From: Corynebacterium casei LMG S-19264
GTDB lineage: Bacteria; Actinomycetota; Actinomycetes; Mycobacteriales; Mycobacteriaceae
NCBI RefSeq assembly: GCF_000550785.1
Contig: NZ_CP004350.1
Location: forward strand, 2,708,009 to 2,772,008
DNA: 64,000 nt
Reading direction: 5' to 3'
Every line of letters begins with the position of its first letter. Position 1 is the stretch's first letter. The notes under the pieces were generated by a model. It saw only the letters and a program-made list of their open reading frames with translations, made no database searches and was not told the origin of the DNA. The position numbers and the translations under genes are program-made. This document shows, piece by piece, positions 26,553 to 36,281 of this stretch.

Positions 26553-28256
26553 CTAGCTCTCCGGCAGTGGCCCCGGAGTGTGGTCAGCACGTAGTCGCTT
26601 GATGATGTTCTCCGCAGAAATCAGACACAACGGCACGCCAACGCCAGGCACCGTGGTTGCTCCCGCGTAGTAGAGACTTTCCACCTTGGCGGACTTGTTT
26701 TTACCGCGAAAGAACGCCGATTGCGCCAGCGTATGCGCCGGACCAATCGCCCCACCGGACCAGGAGTAGTAACGCTCAGCAAAATCCGCCGGGCCGACAG
26801 TTTTGGACACCACAATGCGTTGTGCAAGGTCATCAATGCCCGCCCACTGGGCGATAAGCGCTATCGCTTGCTTAGCGATGCTCCGCACGCGCTCATCTTC
26901 CCCCCGGCCAGCAACACCGCCATTCACTTTGCTGCTGTCTTCTATGTAGGCACTACCGTGCCCGATCTCGGGCTCAGCGGCAGCTGGTACCAACACGAAG
27001 AGGTTTTCATAACCTTCTGGTGCGACATCTGCATCCGTGGCGGAAGTCTTAGAAACATAAATCGAGTGCGACCAAGATTTCTGCAGAGACTTCTGCGGGC
27101 CGAACACGGCTTCGAAATCAGGATCCCAGTCCCTGCTAAATAGCAAAGTGTGGTGTGCCAGCTCCGGTAGCTTGCCTTTAACCCCGGCATAGATGAGAAC
27201 AGAACTTAAACCCGGGTTGCGTTTGTCCCAATACTTTTCCGGATAGGTCTGCAAGCTTTGCGGCAACAACTTCGTTTCTGTGTACTTCAAATCGGCCGCC
27301 GACACCACAACATCCGCCGTAATAATTCGGCCGTGTTGACCGTGTTGGCCGTGCTCTCCGTCTCCGTCCATGTCCCCACCAGCAATACGCACACCTCGCA
27401 CGCGCTGTTTCTTTCCAAAGGTCACGATTTCGGTGACTTCCGTGGCCATCTGGAACTTCACACCATTGTCTTTGGCAAGGCGGACAAGGGAATCCACAAC
27501 CGCCGCGAATCCACCGCGCGGATACTTTGGCCCCTGAATGAGGTCAGTGTGGCTCATCAGCGAATACAACGCCGGGGCTTGTTTTGGTTCTGTGGAGAGA
27601 AATACCGCGGGGTAGCTCAGCACCTGGCGCAGTCGGCTATCTTGCGCAACGGTCTTCACATAGGAATCCAGGCTTCGCGCCAACAGCACTGCCAGCAGGC
27701 GTGCATGCAGCAGCATCTCCCAGGTCATGAGGTTTTGCGGGCGCGTGAAGTTGTTATAGAGGAACTTTTGAATCGCCACCTCATAGACCAAAGAAGACTT
27801 CTGCAGATACTTACGCAGCCGCTCGCCCGCCCCAGGTTCAATGCTTTCAAAGGTATCGATGATGGTCTCTGGCGTGATATCAAGAACGCGGTCTAACGCA
27901 TTTCCAGCGTCTCCAGCCCCCTCGGTGCCCACAACGCCCTCAGCATCCTGTTCATCTGCAGAAGGTCCAGTAATGACGCGGTAAGCCGGCTGCAGGTCAA
28001 CCAGGTCCAGTTGTTCTTCGGTGGTCGTGCCGCACAGGCGGTAGAAGTGGTCGAATGCTTCTGGCATGAGATACCAGCTGGGGCCGGAATCCCAACGAAA
28101 GCCCGGTGCGTCCTGCGTGGTGTAGCTACCAGCACGTCCTCCGGGTTGGCTCAAACGGTCAATAACCGTGACGTCATAGCCTTCACGGCTGAGCAAAGTC
28201 GCGGTTGCAAGACCTGCGACACCAGCGCCAATGACTACTGCTGACTGTTCGCTCAT
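26553..28256 (-). CDS. crtI: Phytoene desaturase
   Basis: CrtI introduces conjugated double bases-steps into phytoene to give coloured carotenoids such as lycopene. The FAD-binding Rossmann start VVIGAGVAGLATATLLSREG and the C-terminal FAD motif YYAGATTVPGVGVPLCLISAEN are intact in a 567-residue protein, longer than the usual 490-550. Extra length comes from two low-complexity insertions: one near EQDAEGVVGTEGAGDAG and a Gly-His repeat (DGDGEHGQHGQHGR, about residue 300). It starts 4 bases after the crtB stop. crtE and cyclase genes are not in the window, so precursor geranylgeranyl diphosphate must be made elsewhere. Confidence 0.92.
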   Translation of the reverse strand: MSEQSAVVIGAGVAGLATATLLSREGYDVTVIDRLSQPGGRAGSYTTQDAPGFRWDSGPSWYLMPEAFDHFYRLCGTTTEEQLDLVDLQPAYRVITGPSADEQDAEGVVGTEGAGDAGNALDRVLDITPETIIDTFESIEPGAGERLRKYLQKSSLVYEVAIQKFLYNNFTRPQNLMTWEMLLHARLLAVLLARSLDSYVKTVAQDSRLRQVLSYPAVFLSTEPKQAPALYSLMSHTDLIQGPKYPRGGFAAVVDSLVRLAKDNGVKFQMATEVTEIVTFGKKQRVRGVRIAGGDMDGDGEHGQHGQHGRIITADVVVSAADLKYTETKLLPQSLQTYPEKYWDKRNPGLSSVLIYAGVKGKLPELAHHTLLFSRDWDPDFEAVFGPQKSLQKSWSHSIYVSKTSATDADVAPEGYENLFVLVPAAAEPEIGHGSAYIEDSSKVNGGVAGRGEDERVRSIAKQAIALIAQWAGIDDLAQRIVVSKTVGPADFAERYYSWSGGAIGPAHTLAQSAFFRGKNKSAKVESLYYAGATTVPGVGVPLCLISAENIIKRLRADHTPGPLPES

Positions 28257-28260
28257 TACC

Positions 28261-29178
28261 TTACTTCGAGCCCTTCTTCTGATTATCCTTCTTCAAAACG
28301 GTGCGCGGAATGCGTGCCAAGACTCTGGTCTTACGCGCTGGCGACAGGCTCACGCGTGTGCTCAGCAGTTCCGCTGCGGTAAGACGATCGATGTCATTAG
28401 TCAGTTCATTAAAAAGCTCAAGTGCTGCGACTACTCCAATACGGGCATCGAGCGGCAGTAGCGCAACGCTGCGGCGTGCTGCAGCTAAATCTGTGCGGAT
28501 ATCGGCAACAAGTTCGGCTTTGATGGCGTCATTGAACTCATCGTCTTGGAGTTGCGGAAAGTACTGCCTTCCCAAGAACTCAGTGTCATTGGCAATATCG
28601 CGCAGGAAATTAATTTTTTGAAATGCTGCGCCCAACTTTCGCGCGCCATGCTCCATTATTTGCCGGTCGCTGGCGTTGACATCCCGGTCAACTAAGAATG
28701 CTTGCAGGCATAACAGCCCAATGACTTCAGCAGAGCCATAGATATAGGCATCGAATTCTTGTTGTTCATTAGTACTTTGATCGCCCAAGTCCCTGCGCAT
28801 AGAAGTAAAGAAGGCACGGATATGTTCATCGGCGAACCCGCAACGCCGGGCGGTTATGCCGTAGGCGTGCATGATCGGGTCGCGGTGCAGCCTTTGGCGT
28901 GGGGCGCGCAGAACCTGCGCTTCATAATCATCGAGCAACTCTCGACATTGCTCATTATTAAGCCCTGCGGCGTGGCCGGCCCCGTCCACGATTTCATCGG
29001 CGATGCGAACAACCGCGTACAAACTGCGGATATCTGTCTTGATAGTGCCCCGCAATAAGTTTGAGGCCAGGTTGAAACTGCTGGAATAGTTGCGGATAAC
29101 TTGGTGCGCCGCGCGCTGAGCAGTGCGGTCATAGTGGTGCAGCAACTTAGCAGGTTGCTCATCCCACGCACCTGACAT
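28261..29178 (-). CDS. crtB: Phytoene synthase
   Basis: CrtB condenses two geranylgeranyl diphosphates to phytoene. Both aspartate-rich Mg sites are present: RIADEIVDGAGHA in the first half and NFLRDIANDTEFLGRQYFP in the second. ATG 29178 is chosen because ggagg lies 10 bases ahead; the in-frame GTG 29187 is only two bases from it. The gene is first in the crtB-crtI operon. Whether this pair supplements a larger carotenoid cluster (as the second crt pair of C. glutamicum does) or is the sole one cannot be seen here. Confidence 0.92.
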   Translation of the reverse strand: MSGAWDEQPAKLLHHYDRTAQRAAHQVIRNYSSSFNLASNLLRGTIKTDIRSLYAVVRIADEIVDGAGHAAGLNNEQCRELLDDYEAQVLRAPRQRLHRDPIMHAYGITARRCGFADEHIRAFFTSMRRDLGDQSTNEQQEFDAYIYGSAEVIGLLCLQAFLVDRDVNASDRQIMEHGARKLGAAFQKINFLRDIANDTEFLGRQYFPQLQDDEFNDAIKAELVADIRTDLAAARRSVALLPLDARIGVVAALELFNELTNDIDRLTAAELLSTRVSLSPARKTRVLARIPRTVLKKDNQKKGSK

Positions 29179-29571
29179 GTCTGCCACACCTCCGCCTTAA
29201 CTACAGCGCTTAAACCAAAATTTCTACCCACTGACTATAAGCCGGTCGGCTGAAAATTAAGACATTGGGCTTTTTCTTCTCCATTTTTGACCCTGCCCGA
29301 ACGTGACCGTTTGGAGCAGGTTGAGAAATTAGAGACACCTATTTCAGTGTTCGAATTACTGCCGAAAATAAATCCCTTTATCCACACAAGCAACACTTAA
29401 ACACACTGGTCACAATAGTGTACCCCTTCTTTACCCCTGCTCCTCGCGCCGCTTTTTGTTCAGTCCTAAAGTTTCTTTTCAGACCTTATATATCGATTAA
29501 ATAACAAACCCGCTACAGCTTGGTGTCAATCCGCACGGGGCGTAACGAACGGTTTAAGTGGAGCGAATTCG
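29179..29571. other. Divergent promoter region crtB / CAP-domain gene
   Basis: The region contains no gene. It is AT-rich (for instance 29485-29505) and must carry promoters for both directions. No clear palindromic operator was found. Confidence 0.5.
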
Positions 29572-30123
29572 ATGAACGCAATTCAAACTCAGATCGCTGG
29601 CTTTATCGCGATCATTACCACCGCACTCGGTGGCCTTACTGGCGGCGTCCAGGACGCAGTTGCATCTGTTGAAGCCCAGTTTGCTGGCTCTTCCCAGAGC
29701 GCTACCGCAGCAACCACCGCTGGCGCAGGCGCTATTACTCCTGCTTCTTCTAGCGGTCAAGTAAGCACCACTTCAATTTACCTTGCGGTCAATGAATACC
29801 GTGCTCGCCATGGTCTGGCACCAATTGCTTCCAACCCGCAGCTGAAGAACATTGCGCAGAACTGGGCTGACCACATGGCACGTACTGGCGTTCCGGCACA
29901 CAACCCTAACTACTTGGGCCAGTACCCTGCCGGCTGGCGTGAGGGCGGCGAGAACGTGCACCAGAACTGGCGCGGCGCTTCCCCGCAGGAAGTTGTCCAG
30001 GCTTGGCACAACTCCGAATCCCACCGCCTAAACCAGGCTGACCCGAACTTCAACCAGATTGGCGTCGGCGTTGCCTACAGCGCCGATGGCCGCATGTGGG
30101 TTGTCACCAACTACATGCGCTAA
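29572..30123 (+). CDS. CAP (SCP/PR-1) domain secreted protein
   Basis: The N-terminal 30 residues are hydrophobic (IAGFIAIITTALGGLTGGV) and could be a poor signal peptide or anchor. A Ser/Ala/Thr-rich linker follows, then a bacterial CAP domain of about 120 residues with NEYRARHGLAPI, WADHMARTG, GENVHQNW and HNSESHRLNQADPNFNQIGVG. The two histidines and two glutamates typical of the CAP cavity are recognisable (HMA, GENVH, SESH). These proteins act outside the cell; bacterial CAP domains have been linked to envelope or lipid functions, but no activity can be assigned here. It is monocistronic, with its own terminator. Confidence 0.85.
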   Translation: MNAIQTQIAGFIAIITTALGGLTGGVQDAVASVEAQFAGSSQSATAATTAGAGAITPASSSGQVSTTSIYLAVNEYRARHGLAPIASNPQLKNIAQNWADHMARTGVPAHNPNYLGQYPAGWREGGENVHQNWRGASPQEVVQAWHNSESHRLNQADPNFNQIGVGVAYSADGRMWVVTNYMR

Positions 30124-30161
30124 TAAGCCACACTGGCTACCCGCCCAGACGGCAAGATTTA

Positions 30162-30196
30162 AAGGCTAGAGCAAGCTCCTGCTCTAGCCTTTCTTC
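30162..30196 (+). terminator. Terminator after the CAP-domain gene
   Basis: aaggctagagca (30162-30173) pairs perfectly with tgctctagcctt (30180-30191), followed by tcttc. Confidence 0.88.
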
Positions 30197-30287
30197 ATAC
30201 CTGCATCTCCTATCGTCGTGCGACATGCACACCACCAAACTGGGCACCCCACAACCACTAGAATCTGCCCGAAGTTGAGGGATCGAA

Positions 30288-30330
30288 GAAGCCGCGGGCT
30301 GCAACCCAAATGATTGCGGCCCGCGGCTTC
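30288..30330 (-). terminator. Terminator after the FMN reductase gene
   Basis: gaagccgcgggctgcaa (30288-30304) and ttgcggcccgcggcttc (30314-30330) form a 17-bp stem with one wobble. On the minus strand it follows the reductase gene and leads into TTCGATC. Confidence 0.75.
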
Positions 30331-30370
30331 AACGCGTTGTAGCCTCTTAATCAGAGGCTAGAAGAAACCC

Positions 30371-30922
30371 TTAAGCGTTGACCTTGTTGAGCATTGCTTC
30401 AAGATCGGTGAACAGGTTGGCTGCTTCTTCGATACGACGGTCGTTAGGTGCAAAGCCGTTCTCACCAAAGTCGGTGAACAGGCCGAGCTCCAGGGAGGTA
30501 CGAACCTGCAGCATCTGGAAGTTGGAAACAATCAGGCGCCATGCCTCGGTAGCGCGAACGCCGCCGGAAGCACCGTAGCTGATGAAGGAAACAGCCTTGC
30601 CGAACCACTCGCTGCCAAGAGCGTCGAATGCATTCTTGAAAGCGCCTGGTACAGAGTGGTTGTACTCAGGGGTGATGAAGATGAAGCCATCGAAAGAATC
30701 GATTGCGTTGGACCATTCCTGGACCTGCGCGTTGTCGTACTGCTTGTTCGCTGCACCCGGAACAACTGGGCTTTCAAGCAGAGGAACGTTGAACTTCTTC
30801 AAGTCCACCAGTTCGTACTCAACGCCGGTGTCGCGACCCTGAGCCAAGTCATTCACCCATTTCGCAATACCTTCGCCCAAGCGGCCTTCGCGGATAGAAC
30901 CAACAATAATGCCGACCTTCAT
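30371..30922 (-). CDS. NAD(P)H-dependent FMN reductase family protein
   Basis: This is a flavodoxin-fold oxidoreductase of the NADPH-dependent FMN reductase (SsuE/ChrR-like) family. The phosphate-binding loop IVGSIREGRLGEGIA at the N-terminus and the flavin-ring motif FITPEYNHSVPGAFKNAFD in the middle are diagnostic. The 183-residue length is standard. Such enzymes reduce flavins, quinones or chromate; the substrate is not evident. gaaagg precedes ATG 30922. lysS lies 62 bases upstream on the same strand. Confidence 0.88.
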   Translation of the reverse strand: MKVGIIVGSIREGRLGEGIAKWVNDLAQGRDTGVEYELVDLKKFNVPLLESPVVPGAANKQYDNAQVQEWSNAIDSFDGFIFITPEYNHSVPGAFKNAFDALGSEWFGKAVSFISYGASGGVRATEAWRLIVSNFQMLQVRTSLELGLFTDFGENGFAPNDRRIEEAANLFTDLEAMLNKVNA

Positions 30923-30984
30923 TTAAGAAACCTTTCGATAGTTGATATGTCAACGGCCATCCTAAATGATTAAAGCTTTAAGTG

Positions 30985-32574
30985 CTAGTCCTTTGTTTCC
31001 GGTTTTACAATTGGGAACAAAACGGTCTCGCGGATACCCAAACCAGTCAGGGCCATGAGCAGGCGATCAATGCCCATTCCGGCGCCGCCTGTTGGTGGCA
31101 TGCCCTGTTCCATGGCTGAAAGGAATTCCTCATCCAGAACCATTGCCTCGTCGTCACCGGCGGCAGCAAGGCGAGCCTGGTCCTCAAAGCGCTCACGCTG
31201 AATAACTGGGTCAACCAGCTCAGAGTAGCCGGTAGCCAACTCGAAGCCGCGGACATAGAGGTCCCACTTTTCAGTCACACCTGGTTCGCTGCGGTGTGAA
31301 CGGGTCAGTGGTGAGGTCTCAACTGGGAAGTGCTTAACAAAGATTGGGCCTTCCAGCTGATCCTCGCACAGCAGCTCCCAGATTTCCTCAACAAGCTTGC
31401 CGTGGCCCCAGCCACCGCCCTTTGGAACGTCCAGACCAATAACCTTGGCCAGCTCCTCGAGCTGTTCAACGGTGGAGTCGATGGTGACTTCCTGCTGGCC
31501 TGGGAACTTCTTCTGCAGGGCTTCATTCAGAGATGGGTACATCTCAATTTCTGGCCAGGTCTCGCCACCCAGGTCGTATTCGGTGCCGTCCGCCAAAGTG
31601 ACAACGTGGGAGCCAAATACGGACTTGGCTACTGCTTGGATGGAGTCCTTGATGGTCTTGGCAATACCGTTGTAGTCGCTCCAGGCATCATAAATCTCCA
31701 GCATCGCGAACTCAGGCGAGTGAGACTTATCAATACCCTCATTGCGGAAGTTGCGGTTGATTTCAAAGACCTTGTCAATACCGCCAACAACAGCCCTCTT
31801 GAGGAACAGCTCAGGAGCAATACGCAGGTAGAGATCAATATCCAGTGCGTTGGAGTGAGTCACGAATGGACGAGCCGCTGCACCGCCGTGCAGTGTTTGC
31901 AGCATTGGGGTTTCAATCTCATTGAAGCCGTCATCTTCCAAGTGGTGACGCAGTGCGCGGATGACCTGAATACGGGTCATGGCGTTCTTACGCGCTTCCT
32001 CACGAACAATTAGATCGTTGTAGCGCTGGCGAACGCGGGTATCTTCTGCCATGTCGGCAAACGCCACTGGCATTGGGCGCAGAGACTTCGCAGCCATCTG
32101 CCACTCAGACGCCATTACGGAAAGCTCACCACGGCGAGAAGAAATCACGCGACCGGTAACAGAGATGAAGTCACCAAGGTCAACATCAGCCTTCCACGCA
32201 GCCAGGGCTTCCTCGCCGACCTCTGCCAAAGACAGCATGGCCTGAACCTGCGTGCCGTCACCGTCTTGCAGGGTGGCGAAGCACAGCTTGCCGGTGTTGC
32301 GCATAAAGATAAGACGGCCAGCGATGGAAACAACCTCTTGAGTTTCCTGCCCTACCTCCAGGTAGGTCACACCTTCTGCATCCCCTGCGGTTTCGCCTTC
32401 TGCAAGAACCTGGAACTTCTGGCGCAGATCGCGCAGCCCGATAGTGCGCTTAACGGATACCGGGTAAGCCTCGGTGCCGTTTTCTAGCAGCCGGGCGCGC
32501 TTAGCGCGGCGGATACGCAGTTGCTCTGGGACGTCTGGGGTCTGATTGTTTTTCTTCTGCTCGCTCACGCACAC
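30985..32574 (-). CDS. lysS: Lysyl-tRNA synthetase, class II
   Basis: LysS charges tRNA-Lys. It has an N-terminal OB-fold anticodon domain, motif 2 [19 protein letters not shown] and motif 3 [15 protein letters not shown], over 529 residues. The start is one of two GTG codons, 32574 or 32568. Neither has a Shine-Dalgarno, and TAACCT lies just upstream on the minus strand, so a leaderless mRNA is plausible. It is the only lysine-activating enzyme here besides the lysine-code adenylation domain at 52804-56661; the two are unrelated. Confidence 0.95.
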   Translation of the reverse strand: MCVSEQKKNNQTPDVPEQLRIRRAKRARLLENGTEAYPVSVKRTIGLRDLRQKFQVLAEGETAGDAEGVTYLEVGQETQEVVSIAGRLIFMRNTGKLCFATLQDGDGTQVQAMLSLAEVGEEALAAWKADVDLGDFISVTGRVISSRRGELSVMASEWQMAAKSLRPMPVAFADMAEDTRVRQRYNDLIVREEARKNAMTRIQVIRALRHHLEDDGFNEIETPMLQTLHGGAAARPFVTHSNALDIDLYLRIAPELFLKRAVVGGIDKVFEINRNFRNEGIDKSHSPEFAMLEIYDAWSDYNGIAKTIKDSIQAVAKSVFGSHVVTLADGTEYDLGGETWPEIEMYPSLNEALQKKFPGQQEVTIDSTVEQLEELAKVIGLDVPKGGGWGHGKLVEEIWELLCEDQLEGPIFVKHFPVETSPLTRSHRSEPGVTEKWDLYVRGFELATGYSELVDPVIQRERFEDQARLAAAGDDEAMVLDEEFLSAMEQGMPPTGGAGMGIDRLLMALTGLGIRETVLFPIVKPETKD

Positions 32575-32782
32575 AAGGTTAGTCGATCAACCACATCCAC
32601 GTTAAATACAGGCCGAGCTGGAGTTTCTACCTTATCCAAGGACAACGCGCGTGCCACCGATAGTTAATTCACCTAATTGTCATCTGGATTTATTAGTTAG
32701 GAAAGCTGAAATACCTACCTTAGATACGTCATCCCCAGACAACGATCTTCACCTTTTTCAATTTCAGACTGGAGCATACTTC

Positions 32783-34894
32783 GTGGATCTCAAAGGACGT
32801 AACCTTCTAAGTTCGCTGTTTTCATCTTCTCGTTCTTCCCTGACCTGCACCTACAAGTGCGGCAACGCATGTTTCGGGGCATGCGAGAACACCTCTAATA
32901 ACCCCTACTTTGGCGATCAGCTTTCCCGCCGCACTGCACTGCGTGCTGGCGGGCTGACTGTTGTTACCGTCGGCGGCGGTGCAGCTTTGGCTGCGTGTGC
33001 GCCTCCGAACCAGAATGATTCCGCAGCAACCACCTCTGCGAATGCTGCGCCAGAATCCTCTTCGGGTTCGTCCTCCGCTGCTACCGCGGAGCACGTTTCC
33101 AATAAGGGCATGCAGTTCACCCCAGTGGAGCCAAACACTGAGGATGCGATTGTCATCCCTGAAGGCTACGAGCAATCCATCCTGATTGCCTGGGGCGATC
33201 CAGTGATTGAAGGCGCGCCAGAATTCGATGTTGAGAACCAGACCGCTGTGGATGCAGAAAAGCAGTTCGGCTTCAACAATGACTTCGCTGGCTTGCTAGA
33301 GCATCCAGAAGATGACTCTCGCATGATGTACGTCTGCTCCCACGAATACACCACTGAGCCACAGATGTTCCCAGATTATGATCCTGAAGATCCATCTGAA
33401 GAGCACGTGAAGATTGGCTGGGCAGGCCACGGCCTGACTGTTTTGGAGGTTTCCAAAGTTGATGGCACCGGTGATCTGAAGCGCGAGTTCGGCCCGCTCA
33501 ACCGCCGCATCACCGCCACCACCCCATTCAAGCTGGTCGGCCCTGCAGCAGGTTCTGATTACACCAAGACTGCAGCTGACCCAACTGGCGAAGACGTCCT
33601 GGGCACCCTTAATAACTGCGCGGGCGGCGTCACCCCGTGGGGCACCGTCTTGTCTGGTGAAGAAAACTTTAACCAGTACTTCGCTAATGCCAAGTCTGAT
33701 GATGAACGCACCCAGAAGTCGCTGGAACGTTTCGGATTCGGCGATGAGGCATCAGACCGCAAGTGGGAAAACTACGATGACCGCTTTGATGTCACCAAGA
33801 CTCCCAATGAGGTCAACCGCTTCGGATACATCGTGGAATTTGATCCTTTCGATCCAGAGTCCACCCCAATCAAGCACTCCGCTAATGGCCGCTTCAAGCA
33901 CGAGGCCGGCAACATCCACATCACCGAAGATGGCACCGTGGTGTGCTATTCCGGCGATGACTCCCGCTTCGAGTACATCTACAAGTTCGTCTCTTCCAAG
34001 AAGATGGTTGAAGGCGACCTCGAGCACAACATGTCCATCCTGGACAACGGCACCCTCTACGTCGCCGTTATGGAAGGTAACTCCCCAGAAGATGAAATCG
34101 ATGGCTCTGGTGTACTGCCAGAAGACGGTGCTTTTGATGGCACCGGCACGTGGGAACCGTTGCTGACCTGTGAGGACGGAAACTACGAGTCCCACGTTGA
34201 CGGTTTCACCGCTGAGGAAGTTGCCATCTTCACTCGCGAGGCTGCCGATGAAGTCGGCGCGACCAAGATGGACCGCCCAGAAGACATCGAGGTTCACCCA
34301 ACCTCATCCAAGGTCTACGTTGCTTTGACCAACAACTCCTACCGTGGCGCAACCGGTGAAAACGCCGACAGCAACCAGGAAGATCCAATGGAGTGGGCAC
34401 CGGTCAAGGAAAACAAGAACGGCTTGGTGATGGAAATTGAAGACGACCACGCGGGCGAAAGCTTCACCTGGAACCTGCTTTTGGTCTGTGGCGATCCTGC
34501 AGAAGCTGCGACCTACTTCGGCGGCTTCGACAAAGAGAAGGTATCCCCCATCTCCTGCCCAGACAACTTGGCTTTCGATAACCACGGATTGATGTGGATT
34601 TCTACCGACGGCAATGCTCTCGGTTCCAACGATGGTCTTTACGCTGTAACCACCGAAGGCAAGAATCGGGGTGAACTCAAGTGCTTCCTCACCGTTCCCG
34701 TTAGTGCGGAAACCTGTGGCCCGATCGTCACCGATGAACGTGTGATGGTCAACGTTCAACACCCGGGTGAGTCCGACGACGCAACCTTTGCAAAGCCAAC
34801 CTCCAATTGGCCGGATGGTGGCAACTCTACCCCTCGCCCAGCCGTCGTCACCGTGTGGCGCACCGACGGCAATATTGGCATCCAAGACGCTTAG
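32783..34894 (+). CDS. phoX: PhoX-family alkaline phosphatase, Tat-exported lipoprotein-like
   Basis: PhoX enzymes are secreted monomeric phosphatases that free phosphate from organic esters with a Ca/Fe cofactor. The protein (703 residues) has a twin-arginine signal (LSRRTALRAGGLTVVTVGGG) with a possible lipobox LAAC, a cysteine-rich stretch ahead of it (CTYKCGNACFGAC), and the DUF839 core with NCAGGVTPWGTVLSGEENFNQYF, MDRPEDIEVHP and SCPDNLAFD. GTG 32783 is chosen because ggag stands eight bases ahead; an upstream ATG frame extension lacks this. The last 54 bases recur at 36282-36335, beyond an accessory cassette. Confidence 0.9.
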   Translation: MDLKGRNLLSSLFSSSRSSLTCTYKCGNACFGACENTSNNPYFGDQLSRRTALRAGGLTVVTVGGGAALAACAPPNQNDSAATTSANAAPESSSGSSSAATAEHVSNKGMQFTPVEPNTEDAIVIPEGYEQSILIAWGDPVIEGAPEFDVENQTAVDAEKQFGFNNDFAGLLEHPEDDSRMMYVCSHEYTTEPQMFPDYDPEDPSEEHVKIGWAGHGLTVLEVSKVDGTGDLKREFGPLNRRITATTPFKLVGPAAGSDYTKTAADPTGEDVLGTLNNCAGGVTPWGTVLSGEENFNQYFANAKSDDERTQKSLERFGFGDEASDRKWENYDDRFDVTKTPNEVNRFGYIVEFDPFDPESTPIKHSANGRFKHEAGNIHITEDGTVVCYSGDDSRFEYIYKFVSSKKMVEGDLEHNMSILDNGTLYVAVMEGNSPEDEIDGSGVLPEDGAFDGTGTWEPLLTCEDGNYESHVDGFTAEEVAIFTREAADEVGATKMDRPEDIEVHPTSSKVYVALTNNSYRGATGENADSNQEDPMEWAPVKENKNGLVMEIEDDHAGESFTWNLLLVCGDPAEAATYFGGFDKEKVSPISCPDNLAFDNHGLMWISTDGNALGSNDGLYAVTTEGKNRGELKCFLTVPVSAETCGPIVTDERVMVNVQHPGESDDATFAKPTSNWPDGGNSTPRPAVVTVWRTDGNIGIQDA
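34841..34894 (+). repeat. Direct repeat copy 1, 3' end of phoX
   Basis: These 54 bases encode the last residues AVVTVWRTDGNIGIQDA and stop of phoX. A 47/54 identical copy is found at 36282-36335 in the same orientation. Confidence 0.85.
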
Positions 34895-34950
34895 CTCCAA
34901 CCCGTCAAGCGTCGACAGTCGATGTTATGAGCTGACTGTAACCGCCGAAT

Positions 34951-34990
34951 AAGACCTGCTAGCCCTGAAAAAGTGGGGCTAGCAGGTCTT
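34951..34990. terminator. Terminator after phoX
   Basis: aagacctgctagccc (34951-34965) pairs perfectly with gggctagcaggtctt (34976-34990) around a ten-base loop. It can also end the minus-strand cassette. Confidence 0.88.
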
Positions 34991-35033
34991 ATCGGGCTCT
35001 CACATCGGTATTAAATGCCGTTTGCCCACATGC

Positions 35034-35303
35034 TTAGTCGCGTTTACGCACTGAGGGATTATGCGTGGGGCTATCTGGCCCCCATAGGTTCTGGCGCTCT
35101 CGGAGTTCCTTGGAATTTCGTTTAGCCCAGAAGTACGTAAAGAAACAAGAGACAAACGCCGCGCCAATCCATGGCAGCACATCCTGTGTATTAATCATGT
35201 GCCCTCTTCCCAACGCGAAGAAGAACGCCAGAATAACCGTGGAAATGATGAAGAATATCCCGCAACTAATGACCATTCTCATAAGATACTTTCGTGGGGT
35301 CAT
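35034..35303 (-). CDS. Small two-span membrane protein, putative immunity partner
   Basis: No family was recognised. The 89-residue protein has two hydrophobic segments (MVISCGIFFIISTVILAFFFAL and VLPWIGAAFVSCFFTYFWA) and a charged C-terminal tail (KRNSKELRERQNLWG). It starts 36 bases after the stop of the secreted precursor gene (35340-35948) and is probably cotranscribed. It has no obvious sequence similarity to the 88-residue membrane protein at 6661-6927, but the arrangement is the same. Immunity or export helper roles are guesses. Confidence 0.6.
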   Translation of the reverse strand: MTPRKYLMRMVISCGIFFIISTVILAFFFALGRGHMINTQDVLPWIGAAFVSCFFTYFWAKRNSKELRERQNLWGPDSPTHNPSVRKRD

Positions 35304-35339
35304 GACACTCTTTCTACCATAGTACTGTTTCAGTTTTCT

Positions 35340-35948
35340 CTACTGCTGAAAAGCGCACAGTCCAGCAGCTACAACTAGAGCGGCTGCAATTGTTACCGGC
35401 CCGCCAATCGCCTTTCCGGCGCCATTAACGAACGCCGGACCGAGAGCGCGAACGATGGTCGATGCAGTAAGTTTCCACTGATTTGCTTTAATTCCTGTGA
35501 CGATTGCTTGCCAAGTTCCAGCAGAAAACGCCGTCGCTGGAATTCCCAATGCGCCCCAAATCAAGCACTTAGCATAAGACTGCGCATCCCTTGTTTGGAT
35601 TAAGTTCTCATTGGTCGGCTCACCCCTCATTTGGCTCGGATTAGGGCTATTTAGGATCGCCGCCAATGCCTCAAAATCTCCTAGACTCGCTTCGTGCCCA
35701 TCAGCTGTAATCGCCTGCTCATCTACCACGAAAACTCCGTCTTTTTCAGGCACATACTCGGTGAACAGGATTTCAAGGTCTCCGGCTAATTCGTCTTCTT
35801 GCTCAGTCTGCAGCGAATCGACCGATTCAAACTCAGCAGCACCGTATGGCTCAGACGCGCCAGCAACAGCAGCCATGTGACCGCTCATCAAAGCAGCCGC
35901 CACAAATGCGACAGCAGTTGATCTTATTTTGGTTCTCAAAGAACACAT
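35340..35948 (-). CDS. Secreted precursor with acidic propeptide and hydrophobic two-Cys C-terminus
   Basis: No family was recognised. The 202-residue product has a Sec signal (TAVAFVAAALMSGHMAAVAGA), about 95 acidic residues (QTEQEDELAGDLEILFTEYV), and a hydrophobic Gly/Ala-rich C-terminal part of about 80 residues that starts near SYAKCLIWGALGIPA and ends GLCAFQQ, with a cysteine near each end able to close one disulfide. Layout and partner gene match the cassette at 6661-7495. It resembles precursors of hydrophobic secreted bacteriocins, but no sequence signature proves it. Codon use and composition look somewhat AT-richer than neighbours. Confidence 0.6.
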   Translation of the reverse strand: MCSLRTKIRSTAVAFVAAALMSGHMAAVAGASEPYGAAEFESVDSLQTEQEDELAGDLEILFTEYVPEKDGVFVVDEQAITADGHEASLGDFEALAAILNSPNPSQMRGEPTNENLIQTRDAQSYAKCLIWGALGIPATAFSAGTWQAIVTGIKANQWKLTASTIVRALGPAFVNGAGKAIGGPVTIAAALVVAAGLCAFQQ

Positions 35949-36281
35949 AGGTCAAGTTCGCGTGATGAAGCCAGGAAAGCTGAGCCCCGATGGATTGAGA
36001 TTGTCTACAACCGGCGCCGCCGTTACTCAGCTATCTGGATGGTCAGCTCAGCCAACTTCGAAGCGCAGAATAAAGACCCACAAGGAAAAGAAGCAGCTGC
36101 TTAATCACCGGGTAACTTAAATACGTGTCCATATTTTTCGGGTAACCCAGTACCCGCTTGGGAAACCACTGTCCCTCAGTTTAAGGATTTAGCCACACTC
36201 CCAAAGACCGCGTCGAGTCAACCCCTAAGAAACGGCATCCAATTAACTTAGGCAATTTACAGCATTTCAGTCCAACGCTTC

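Noticed and set aside
35929..36120. Plus-strand 63-residue frame
   Set aside because: Begins inside the start of the secreted precursor gene on the other strand and has no ribosome site or homology that I recognise.
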